NCBI GenBank assembly: GCA_013698135.1
Contig: JACCVM010000145.1
Coordinates: forward strand, 1-12,150
Direction of reading: 5' to 3'
DNA from: Euzebyaceae bacterium
GTDB taxonomy: Bacteria; Actinomycetota; Nitriliruptoria; Euzebyales; Egibacteraceae
DNA: 12,150 bases
Part shown: positions 6,251 through 12,150 of the stretch, one piece after another
How the letters are laid out: each line of letters begins with the position of its first letter
How positions within the stretch are numbered: position 1 is the first letter of the stretch
Translations under genes and position numbers: made by a program
The notes under the pieces: model-generated
Told to the model about the DNA's origin: nothing
What the model saw: the letters and a program-made list of their open reading frames with translations, nothing else
The model's database searches: none

Positions 6251-7522
6251 CTACACGGGAGCCGCCAGCGGCTCGCCGGCCACCGCATGGCGGTCCCCAC
6301 GAGCGTCCAGCAGCAGCGCGGCCAAGACCCGAGCTGGCTGCGCCGACGGGATTATGACGCTGCCGTCCGGCGATGACACGGAGCGGATGCCGTGCAGCGG
6401 CAGGACTTCGGCAACCGTTGACGCCTGATCGGCGGTCAGCCGATAGCCCCAAGCCGGCGGGTCGGCGACCTCGTTGGTGGGCGGCGCGTCGACGTCGCTG
6501 CCGGAGAAGGCGATCGGCTGCGGGTAGCGCGCCGCGGCGGCCGCCTGGAGACCGTTGCGGGCGATGGGCCCCGCCTGGTCGCGCAGAAAGCGCAGACAGT
6601 CGTCGAGGATCCGGCGGTGGACGGCGACGCGACGGCGACGTGGGAAGGGCCGGTAACCGGGCTCGCCAACGTGCGGGTGCAGCGGGGTCTCGGCCACGAC
6701 AGCGACCCGGTGGTGCAGGCCGGCGGTGTTGCGACACATCCCTTCATCGCCGCTGCCGCCAACCTGGGCGGTGACCCGACCACCGGCCGTGTGTTGGCCG
6801 TACACCCCGGCGCTGAACCCGCTCGCCCGAGCCCCAGGGGTCAGGTAGTCAAGGCACAGGGCGCGGGCCAGCGCGTGAACACCGGGGTCGACGTTGCGGT
6901 TGCGCGGCCACAGCGACAGCACATCGTCGTCGTACAGCCCCGGCACGACGGGGGCGTACTCATGTAGGTCAACCACGACATCCGGGCGCTCGTCGCGCAG
7001 CACCGCTGCCAGGGCCCGGGTCTCGGGCTCCCGCAGGTTCAGGTGGTCGCGGTTGAGGTCGGCGCCTCTGGCGTTGCCGCGGGTCCACGCCGCCACTCCG
7101 TCAGGGTTGGCCGTGGGCACCACCAGAATCCGATGGGCGCGCAGCTGACGGCGCAGCACCGGGTCGACGGTGAAGGCGAGATCGCGCACCAGCTGCAGGG
7201 TCGCCTCGCGACCGGCCGGTTCGTTGCCGTGCTGGGCGGCGAGCACCAGCAGGCCCGGGCCCTTCGCGGGACCCAGCCGTACCAGCCGCAGCGGGATGCC
7301 GGACACGGTGGTGCCGATGCGCTTGATCCCGACGTTGACGGCGCTGCGCTCGACCCGCGCCAGAAACCGTGCCTCGTCCTCCAGCGATGTCCAGCTCTGC
7401 CCGTTCGACTCCTCGAAGACGGTGCGCAACCTTGCCGTGTCACGCCCGAGCCCAACCGCCGCGCCGGCCGCCAAGGCCGCCGTCAGCAAACGGCGGCGAG
7501 TGAGGCGCCCGGCTGCGGTCAC
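6251..7522 (-). CDS. Tat-exported M14-family zinc carboxypeptidase
   Basis: A 423-residue protein. The N-terminus LTRRRLLTAALAAGAAVGLG (7-26) is a twin-arginine signal peptide with a hydrophobic, alanine-rich core, so the enzyme is probably exported folded. The M14 catalytic set is visible: zinc ligands H98 and E101 (in QHGNEPAG), H187 (in VVDLHEY), the carboxylate-binding N156-R157 (in ADLNRDH), and the general base E278 (in VAVVAETP). About 130 residues follow the catalytic Glu, a C-terminal extension without a recognised domain. M14 enzymes remove C-terminal residues from peptides or cut peptidoglycan stem peptides; substrate not predictable here. The start is GTG, 16 bp after the stop of the Rieske gene on the same strand, so the two likely share an mRNA. 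No strong Shine-Dalgarno; translation may be coupled. Confidence 0.9.
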   Translation of the reverse strand: MTAAGRLTRRRLLTAALAAGAAVGLGRDTARLRTVFEESNGQSWTSLEDEARFLARVERSAVNVGIKRIGTTVSGIPLRLVRLGPAKGPGLLVLAAQHGNEPAGREATLQLVRDLAFTVDPVLRRQLRAHRILVVPTANPDGVAAWTRGNARGADLNRDHLNLREPETRALAAVLRDERPDVVVDLHEYAPVVPGLYDDDVLSLWPRNRNVDPGVHALARALCLDYLTPGARASGFSAGVYGQHTAGGRVTAQVGGSGDEGMCRNTAGLHHRVAVVAETPLHPHVGEPGYRPFPRRRRVAVHRRILDDCLRFLRDQAGPIARNGLQAAAAARYPQPIAFSGSDVDAPPTNEVADPPAWGYRLTADQASTVAEVLPLHGIRSVSSPDGSVIIPSAQPARVLAALLLDARGDRHAVAGEPLAAPV

Positions 7523-7538
7523 CGCATCTGCCGTTGCC

Positions 7539-8399
7539 TCAGGCAGGCAAGGCGGCGCGGACCTCGATCAGGCCGCCGCTGAGCCGGACGTCGTAACGGG
7601 GCTGCGGCGTGGTGGCCGGCGCTTCGACGACGCTGCCGTCGGCAAGGCTGAACATGCTGCCGTGCCACGGGCAGCGCCCGCAGCCATCGACGATGGTGCC
7701 CTCGCCCAGCGGCCCGCCAGCGTGGGTGCAGACCGCGTCGTAGGCGACGATCTCGCCGTCGTGGCGCGCCAGCATGATCTGTCGCTCGCCGGCCCGCGCG
7801 GTCACCGGGGCGTCGTCGGGGACGGCGGCGGCCGCCACGTCGGTGGTCGTCCAGTCCTCGAGGGGATCGTGGAACGCCGTGTGGTCCACCCCCACACCCA
7901 ACGCGTAGGACAGGTGACCGCCGAGATATCCGGCGCCACTGACCAGCCCCAGTGCGGCGCACGACAGCCCCTTGCCGAGGCCGCGATGACCCTGGCGACG
8001 GGCCACCACCGACGCCAACTGCAGCGCCAGGGCGGCATTGTTGGCCATCGCGTGCGCCGCACCGATCCGGCGGGGCGGCCCGTAGGTGTCGACCCACTGG
8101 GCGAGTCCCGCCATGGCCGTGGGCAGCGCGCTGATCACCCCGGCGGTCAGCAGCGTGTCGGCGGCCTGCTCGTTGTCCTCGCCGAGCAGGTCGAGCAGTC
8201 CGCTGCCCGCCCAGGTGCCGATCGGCAGCGTCACCAGCAAGGGATGCAGGGGGTGCCCCAACCAGGTGCCGTTGGCGGCGTTCTTGACCAGCCGCGAGTT
8301 GAAGGTCGGGCCGAGCACCCACATCAGGGTGTCGCCGACCTTGTCCAGCGCGGGGCGCTGCGCGATCCATTGAGTCAGGCGGTGCAGTGCGACGGCCAT
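7539..8399 (-). CDS. DUF2231 membrane domain fused to a Rieske [2Fe-2S] domain
   Basis: A 286-residue two-domain protein. Residues about 40-175 form a DUF2231-like membrane region. It has a GTWLGHPLHPLLVTLPIGTW entry (44-63) and three or four hydrophobic helices (for example 83-101, 121-134, 146-170), with several conserved-looking histidines (H49, H52, H116, H162, H173). Residues about 185-286 are a Rieske domain with both cluster motifs: C224-T-H226 and C243-P-W-H246. This suggests a membrane-anchored electron-transfer protein, perhaps joined with the histidine-rich region as a heme or quinone site; that part is inference. The ATG at 8399 is fixed by GAGGAGG five bases upstream. The frame stays open far upstream, antisense to the decarboxylase, but nothing there looks coding. 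The M14 gene follows directly. Confidence 0.92.
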   Translation of the reverse strand: MAVALHRLTQWIAQRPALDKVGDTLMWVLGPTFNSRLVKNAANGTWLGHPLHPLLVTLPIGTWAGSGLLDLLGEDNEQAADTLLTAGVISALPTAMAGLAQWVDTYGPPRRIGAAHAMANNAALALQLASVVARRQGHRGLGKGLSCAALGLVSGAGYLGGHLSYALGVGVDHTAFHDPLEDWTTTDVAAAAVPDDAPVTARAGERQIMLARHDGEIVAYDAVCTHAGGPLGEGTIVDGCGRCPWHGSMFSLADGSVVEAPATTPQPRYDVRLSGGLIEVRAALPA

Positions 8400-8411
8400 G
8401 GCGTCCTCCTC
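8400..8411 (-). promoter_or_regulatory. Strong Shine-Dalgarno of the Rieske gene
   Basis: On the minus strand GAGGAGG (8411-8405) precedes the ATG (8399-8397) by five bases. It is the strongest ribosome binding site in the window, and it shows that the gene starts here and not at any of the upstream in-frame codons. Confidence 0.8.
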
Positions 8412-8487
8412 GAGGTTCCGTGTGGATTCGCCACCACGCCGGAGTGCTAAACCGCCGCGACGCCGATTGTGGCTGTGCCCTCGCGTG

Positions 8488-8513
8488 CGGCGGAGCGGAT
8501 TCCGCCGTAGCGT
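8488..8513 (+). promoter_or_regulatory. Candidate operator and -10 box of the decarboxylase gene
   Basis: CGGCGGA (8488-8494) and TCCGCCG (8501-8507) are inverted repeats, with the inner GCGGA-T-TCCGC (8495-8505) also palindromic. TAGCGT (8508-8513), a TAnnnT-type -10 box, follows at once, so a protein bound to the palindrome would cover the -35 region. It lies in the 144-bp divergent gap and could affect both genes. This is by eye; no -35 match is clear. Confidence 0.35.
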
Positions 8514-8543
8514 CCCCGCCGCCATCGTTCTACAGGAGGCCGC

Positions 8544-9983
8544 GTGCCACCAGGTCAGCACATGACCGCCGAGGAGTTCCGCCATTACGGCCGCGCGATG
8601 GTCGACTGGGTGGCCGACTACCTGGAGCGCGTCGACGACCTGCCCGTGCTGTCGCAGGTGGCACCCGGCGAGATCCGCGCACGGCTGCCGGCGAACCCAC
8701 CCGAGGACGGAGAGCCGTTCGACGACGTGCTCGCCGACGTCGACCGGGTGATCGTGCCGGGCCTGACGCACTGGCAGTCGCCCAGCTTCTTCGCCTACTT
8801 CCCGGCCAACACGTCCGGACCGTCGATCCTCGGCGAGATGCTGTCCGCCGGGCTTGGCGTCCAGGGGATGCTGTGGGCCACCAGCCCCGCGTGCACCGAG
8901 GTCGAGACGCTCATGCTGGACTGGATGGCCGAGCTGCTCGGCCTGCCAGAGCGCTTCCGCTCCGACGGCGCAGGCGGCGGGGTGCTGCAGGACAGCGCCT
9001 CCAGCGCGACCCTCTGCGCGCTGCTGGCGGCGCGCGAGCGATCCACGGGCGGCAGCGGCGATTCGCCGGCCGCGCAGCTCGTGATCTACGCCACGTCCGA
9101 GGCCCACTCCTCGGTCGAGAAGGCGGCGCGCATCGCCGGCCTCGGCTCCAAGGGCGTCCACCTGATCCCGATCGACGAACACCACGCCATGCGCCCGGAC
9201 GCCCTCGACGCGGCGCTGACCGAGGACGTCGCCGCCGGCCGTACCCCATGCCTGGTCGTGGCGACCGTCGGGACCACCGGGTCCAACGCCATCGATCCGG
9301 TCGCCGCCATCGCCGAGATCACCGCCCGGCACGGTGCCTGGCTGCATGTCGACGCCGCGATGAGCGGCATCGCGGCGTTGTGTGAGGAGCTGCGCTGGCT
9401 GCACGACGGGCTGGACCGTGCCGACAGCTACTGCGTCAATCCCCACAAGTGGATGCTGACCAACTTCGACTGCGACTGCTTCTACGTGGCCGACCGCGAG
9501 CCGCTCGTGCGCGCGCTGTCCATCCTGCCCGAGTACCTGCGCAACGTGGCCAGCGACTCGGGTGCGGTTGTGGACTACCGCGACTGGCAGGTGCCGCTCG
9601 GCCGGCGGTTCCGGGCGTTGAAGCTGTGGTTCGTCATCCGCCACTACGGCGGCTCGGGGCTGCGCCGCCACGTCCGCGAGCATGTCGCGTTGGCGCAGGA
9701 GTTCGCCGACTGGGTACGGGCTGACCGCAGCTGGGAGCTGGCCGCGCCCGCTCCGCTCAACCTGGTCTGCGTGCGCCACCGCGACGGCGATGCGGTGACC
9801 CAGCAGGTCCTCGAACGCCTCAACGCGTCGGGGGCGGCCTACCTGACCCACACGCGCCTGGACGACCGCTTCGTCCTGCGAGTCGCGATCGGGGGGTCCG
9901 CCACCGGCCGGGCGCACGTGGAGCGGCTGTGGCACCTGCTGCGCGACACTGCCGACGCGGTCAGCTCGGAGTCCGACCGCTGA
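8544..9983 (+). CDS. Pyridoxal-dependent decarboxylase, aromatic-L-amino-acid decarboxylase type
   Basis: A 479-residue group II PLP decarboxylase that resembles animal and plant DOPA/tryptophan decarboxylases along its whole length. Visible marks are LTHWQSPSFFAYFPANTS (74-91), H188 in SEAHSSVEKA (ring stacking on PLP), ATVGTTGSNAIDP (240-252), D270 in LHVDAA, and the PLP lysine K302 in NPHKWMLTNFDCD. Y331, in LPEYLRN, matches the catalytic-loop tyrosine (Y332 of human DDC) that favours simple decarboxylation over aldehyde formation. VVDYRDWQVPLGRRFRALKL follows, as in true AADCs. The likely reaction is an aromatic amino acid (DOPA, tyrosine, tryptophan or phenylalanine) to its amine plus CO2; the exact substrate is not fixed. 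GTG 8544 follows AGGAGG (8534-8539) by four bases; ATG 8562 is the alternative. It is divergent from the Rieske gene. Confidence 0.93.
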   Translation: MPPGQHMTAEEFRHYGRAMVDWVADYLERVDDLPVLSQVAPGEIRARLPANPPEDGEPFDDVLADVDRVIVPGLTHWQSPSFFAYFPANTSGPSILGEMLSAGLGVQGMLWATSPACTEVETLMLDWMAELLGLPERFRSDGAGGGVLQDSASSATLCALLAARERSTGGSGDSPAAQLVIYATSEAHSSVEKAARIAGLGSKGVHLIPIDEHHAMRPDALDAALTEDVAAGRTPCLVVATVGTTGSNAIDPVAAIAEITARHGAWLHVDAAMSGIAALCEELRWLHDGLDRADSYCVNPHKWMLTNFDCDCFYVADREPLVRALSILPEYLRNVASDSGAVVDYRDWQVPLGRRFRALKLWFVIRHYGGSGLRRHVREHVALAQEFADWVRADRSWELAAPAPLNLVCVRHRDGDAVTQQVLERLNASGAAYLTHTRLDDRFVLRVAIGGSATGRAHVERLWHLLRDTADAVSSESDR

Positions 9984-10020
9984 GCGGCGCCGCCGGTGCG
10001 CCGCCGGTAAGGTGCGCCGC
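9984..10020 (+). terminator. GC-rich hairpin with a duplicated arm after the decarboxylase
   Basis: GCGGCGC (9984-9990), right after the TGA, is complementary to GCGCCGC at 9998-10004. The ten bases GGTGCGCCGC occur twice (9995-10004 and 10011-10020), so a second copy of the same arm lies at 10014-10020 and two alternative stems are possible. There is no T-run. It may end decarboxylase transcription before the phosphofructokinase gene. Confidence 0.4.
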
Positions 10021-10039
10021 ACTGGCTGGTAACGGTGTC

Positions 10040-10044
10040 GGAGG
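10040..10044 (+). promoter_or_regulatory. Shine-Dalgarno setting the phosphofructokinase start
   Basis: GGAGG (10040-10044) is eight bases before ATG 10053. This supports that ATG over the in-frame GTG at 10035, which would overlap the ribosome binding site and add six residues (MSEARR) not expected in the family. Confidence 0.7.
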
Positions 10045-10052
10045 CGCGACGG

Positions 10053-11201
10053 ATGCGGATCGGGATCCTGACAGGCGGCGGGGATGTGCCGGGGCTCAAC
10101 CCGTGCATCAAGGCGGTCGTCAACCGGGTGGTCGATGACGGGCACGATGTGGTGGGCATCCGGCGCGGCTGGAGCGGGCTGCTGGACTGCCAGCCCGACG
10201 ACGAGCAGTCGGTCGCTGCCTGCACCAAAGCGCTGAACCCGTCAGCGGTGCGCACCATCGACCGCACCGGCGGCACGGCGCTGCATACCTCGCGGACGAA
10301 CCCGGGTCGCGTGAAGGCCGCCGACGTGCCCGAGTTCCTGCGCGACCGCGCGGCCGAAGTCGGGCCCAGCGACTTCACGCCGCACGTGCTCGACGTCCTC
10401 GCCAAGCTCGGCATCGATGCGCTCATCCCGATCGGCGGCGACGACACTCTGTCCTACGCGCTGCGCATGCACACCGAAGGCGTGCCGGTCGTGGCCATCC
10501 CCAAGACCATGGACAACGACGTCCACGGCACCGACTACTGCATCGGTTTCTCCACGGCGGTCACCCGCAGCGTGTCGTTCATCCACAGCCTGCGGACCAG
10601 CGCCGGGTCGCACGAGCGGCTGGCGGTCGTGGAGCTGTTCGGCCGCTACAGCGGCGAGACGTCGCTGATCTCGGCATACCTTGCTGGCGTCGACCGGGCG
10701 ATCATCTCCGAGATTCCGTTCTCCATCGACCGACTCGCCGAGCTGCTGATGGCCGACAAGCGCGCCAACCCCAGCCGCTACGCCATGGTCACGATCTCCG
10801 AGGGCGCGACCCTCGACGGCGGCGAGCTGCAGCTGTCCGGCGACGAGGACGCCTACGGCCACCGCAAGCTCGGCGGCATCGGTGCGCTGACCGGTGATCT
10901 GCTCAAGGCGCGGACCGGCGAAGGAATCATCGCGCAGCAGGTCGGCTACCTGATGCGCTCTGGTAACCCCGACTCGTTGGACCTGATGGTCGCCACCAAC
11001 TACGCGGTGATGGCCGCCGACCTGGCGGTGTCGGGCTCGCGGGGGCGGATGGTCGCGCTGCGCAATGGCAGCTACACCAACGTCCCCATTTCGGTGACCA
11101 GCCAGGGAGCACGGCGGGTGGACGTTGACGCGCTGTACGACGCCGAGAACTACCGCCCAAAGGTCCGCGACGTTGGCGGCAAGCCGATGTTCCTGTACTA
11201 G
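10053..11201 (+). CDS. pfp: 6-phosphofructokinase, predicted pyrophosphate-dependent type
   Basis: A 382-residue phosphofructokinase phosphorylating fructose 6-phosphate to fructose 1,6-bisphosphate in glycolysis (reversibly if PPi-dependent). The N-terminus MRIGILTGGGDVPGLNPCIK (1-20) is the nucleotide/PPi-binding loop. IGGDDTL (127-133) carries D131 where ATP-dependent enzymes have glycine (G104 of E. coli PfkA). K151 in PKTMDND (150-156) takes the place of G124. This Asp/Lys pair is the known mark of PPi use. D154 corresponds to the catalytic base. The usual MGRxxGW block is replaced by FGRYSGET (196-203), and the C-terminal half diverges from the common bacterial enzymes, so it is not a routine PfkA. 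ATG 10053 is set by GGAGG. The gene ends one base before a tandem repeat array. PPi use is inferred. Confidence 0.88.
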   Translation: MRIGILTGGGDVPGLNPCIKAVVNRVVDDGHDVVGIRRGWSGLLDCQPDDEQSVAACTKALNPSAVRTIDRTGGTALHTSRTNPGRVKAADVPEFLRDRAAEVGPSDFTPHVLDVLAKLGIDALIPIGGDDTLSYALRMHTEGVPVVAIPKTMDNDVHGTDYCIGFSTAVTRSVSFIHSLRTSAGSHERLAVVELFGRYSGETSLISAYLAGVDRAIISEIPFSIDRLAELLMADKRANPSRYAMVTISEGATLDGGELQLSGDEDAYGHRKLGGIGALTGDLLKARTGEGIIAQQVGYLMRSGNPDSLDLMVATNYAVMAADLAVSGSRGRMVALRNGSYTNVPISVTSQGARRVDVDALYDAENYRPKVRDVGGKPMFLY

Positions 11202-11358
11202 ACACCGAGTAAGTAGCGTGCGCTACTCGACCAGATACCGAGTAAGTAGCGTGCGCTACTCGACCAGATACCGAGTAAGTAGCGTGTACTACTCGACCAG
11301 ATACCGAGTAAGTAGCGTGTACTACTCGACCAGATACCGAGTAAGTAGCGTGCGCTAG
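11202..11358. repeat. 33-bp tandem repeat array with internal palindromes
   Basis: Four full units (11202-11234, 11235-11267, 11268-11300, 11301-11333) and a partial fifth (11334-about 11358) follow each other without spacers. Each unit starts as ATACCGAGTA (ACACCGAGTA in the first) and ends CTCGACCAG. Units 1, 2 and 5 contain AGTAGCG-TG-CGCTACT, a perfect 7-bp inverted repeat. Units 3 and 4 have GTGTACTACT at that place, which shortens the perfect arms to AGTAG/CTACT. A second pairing, CGAGTA with TACTCG, spans each unit except the last. As 33 is a multiple of three, frames run through it, but stops close two of three plus-strand frames in every unit. I regard it as non-coding. The array begins directly after the pfk stop and ends about 75 bp before the ECF sigma gene. 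Confidence 0.95.
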
Positions 11359-11431
11359 TCGGTGCGCCTTGTTTGGCTGCAGCGGGGGCGCTGAGTGTAA
11401 GAAGGGGCGGGGCGGCGGTGTTGGACAGGGT

Positions 11432-11938
11432 GTGAGCGACCGCTTCGAGGACGTCTTCCGGACCCGCTACGGCGAGGTCTACGGGCTGGCCTGGCGGGTG
11501 CTCGGTGATCGCGGCGAGGCCGAGGACGCCGCGCAGGACGCGTTCGCCAAGCTCGCTGGCTCGGCGGTGCTCGACCGCCCCGACGGCGAGGTCGCCGCGT
11601 GGCTGCGGCGCGTGACGATCAACGACTGCTTCAACCGAGTCCGCGGGCGCCGCCGGGCACGGGAACGGGTGGACCGCACCGCGCGCCTGGAGCCGTTGGC
11701 CGAAGCCGACGGCTCCGGCCCACTGTTGGCGGTGCTGCGCTCCGAGGAGCAAGCCGAGGTCCGCGCCGCCCTCGCCGGGCTGCCCGAACGCCAGCGCGCC
11801 ACCCTGCTGCTGCGCCACAGCGGCTACCGCTACGCCGAGATCGCCCAAACCCTGGACATCGCCATCGGCTCGGTCGGCGTCCTGCTCGCCCGCGCCGAGC
11901 GCGCCTTTCGCACCGCCTACGAGGAGACCACCGCATGA
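11432..11938 (+). CDS. ECF-type RNA polymerase sigma factor (sigma-70 family)
   Basis: A 168-residue extracytoplasmic-function sigma factor made of region 2 and region 4 only. Region 2 covers about 5-75 (FRTRYGEVYGLAWRVLGD, then EAEDAAQDAFAKLAG at 29-43, core-binding and -10 contacts, and AAWLRRVTINDCFNRVRGRR at 55-74). Region 4 covers about 105-160 (LAGLPERQRATLLLRHSGYR, then the helix-turn-helix YAEIAQTLDIAIGSVGVLLA at 134-153). The IGSVGVLLARAERAF recognition helix has VGV where many ECFs have VKS. GTG 11432 is chosen since the protein then begins SDRFEDVFRTRYG, as usual; the frame stays open to 11369 but that part is unlike any ECF. The Shine-Dalgarno is weak (GGACAGG). The gene overlaps the anti-sigma gene by 4 bp (11935-11938). 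The 33-bp array sits in its upstream region. Confidence 0.93.
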   Translation: MSDRFEDVFRTRYGEVYGLAWRVLGDRGEAEDAAQDAFAKLAGSAVLDRPDGEVAAWLRRVTINDCFNRVRGRRRARERVDRTARLEPLAEADGSGPLLAVLRSEEQAEVRAALAGLPERQRATLLLRHSGYRYAEIAQTLDIAIGSVGVLLARAERAFRTAYEETTA

Positions 11939-12150
11939 CCGCCTGCCTTGACACCGCGACGCTGCGCAGCGGGCTGGACATGCCCGACGCCACGCTCGAC
12001 GAGCACCTCGCCATCTGCGACGACTGCCGGGCGGTGTCGCGCGGGCTGCGCGACGACGCTGTATTCGCCGGGGCACTGCTGCGGCCGCTGGAGCCCGAGG
12101 CGCTGCCCGATGTGGCGGCCACCGAGGCCGCGCTGCACAAGGTGCGGTCC
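11935..12150 (+). CDS. Zinc-binding anti-sigma factor (N-terminal part, cut by window end)
   Basis: The ATG lies in the ATGA overlap with the sigma gene, and 72 codons are present before the window ends. The sequence MTACLDTATLRSGLD leads into DEHLAICDDCRAVSRGL, which has H24-x3-C28-x2-C31, the zinc-binding anti-sigma (ZAS, zf-HC2) motif. C4 could be the fourth ligand. Such proteins hold the cognate ECF sigma factor inactive and release it on a signal; many continue into a membrane helix and an extracellular sensor, which cannot be seen here. Position directly after the sigma gene makes the pairing very likely. Whether it is a cytoplasmic redox-sensing type (RsrA-like) or membrane-bound cannot be told. 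Confidence 0.87.
   Translation, partial: MTACLDTATLRSGLDMPDATLDEHLAICDDCRAVSRGLRDDAVFAGALLRPLEPEALPDVAATEAALHKVRS

Noticed and set aside
8400..10145. Very long minus-strand open frame extending the Rieske gene upstream across the decarboxylase
   Set aside because: It is antisense to a convincing PLP decarboxylase, its composition is typical of shadow frames in high-GC DNA, and the Rieske gene has its own strong Shine-Dalgarno at 8405-8411.
11125..11358. Open frame giving an 11-residue repeat protein across the tandem array
   Set aside because: It overlaps pfk in another frame, has no ribosome binding site, and is open only because the unit length is a multiple of three. A minus-strand frame through the array is explained the same way.
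11202..11358. CRISPR array
   Set aside because: Units are directly adjacent and nearly identical, with no variable spacers, and no cas genes are present.
1..12150. tRNA, rRNA, insertion sequence, phage or conjugation genes
   Set aside because: None was seen: no transposase or integrase motifs, no terminal inverted repeats with target duplications, and no tRNA-like cloverleaf noticed by eye.

Overview
The window looks like chromosomal DNA from a high-GC actinobacterium (Actinomycetota). GC is very high, and several genes start with GTG or TTG. The SerC protein is of the mycobacterial/streptomycete type, with an N-terminus rich in DGRFGSGPSKVR. Some start codons appear to be read from leaderless mRNAs, and the window ends in an ECF sigma factor/zinc anti-sigma pair. 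I cannot place it below phylum from sequence alone.

Layout. (1) 1-1628, plus strand: the 3' end of a DUF885 zinc-peptidase-like gene overlaps by 4 bp with an M24 (Xaa-Pro peptidase type) gene, a translationally coupled peptidase pair. (2) 1630-3124, minus strand: an orphan ribbon-helix-helix antitoxin-like reading frame without a normal start codon, then a RibD_C/DHFR-like reductase and a VOC (PhnB-like) protein. A strong hairpin follows the VOC stop. (3) 3191-3873, plus: a VapB/VapC toxin-antitoxin module with a leaderless-type promoter. (4) 3884-5005, minus: an unrecognised acidic 373-residue protein, convergent with vapC and divergent from serC. (5) 5052-6182, plus: serC, the phosphoserine aminotransferase of serine biosynthesis. 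(6) 6251-8399, minus: a two-gene unit with a DUF2231/Rieske fusion gene first, then a Tat-exported M14 carboxypeptidase. (7) 8544-9983, plus: an aromatic-L-amino-acid-decarboxylase-type PLP enzyme, divergent from the Rieske gene across a 144-bp promoter region. (8) 10053-11201, plus: a phosphofructokinase with the GGDD/PKTMDND signature of the pyrophosphate-dependent type. (9) 11202-11358: a tandem array of about 4.8 copies of a 33-bp unit, each holding a palindrome, starting 1 bp after the pfk stop. (10) 11432-12150, plus: an ECF sigma factor overlapping by 4 bp a truncated zinc-binding (HxxxCxxC) anti-sigma factor.

Most genes are ordinary metabolic or accessory genes. The least explained items are the 33-bp palindromic array just upstream of the sigma/anti-sigma operon, the orphan RHH frame with ATA where its start should be, and the unrecognised protein at 3884-5005. 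I do not see a clear, complete novel multi-gene system. The array plus sigma/anti-sigma unit is the best candidate for undescribed regulation.
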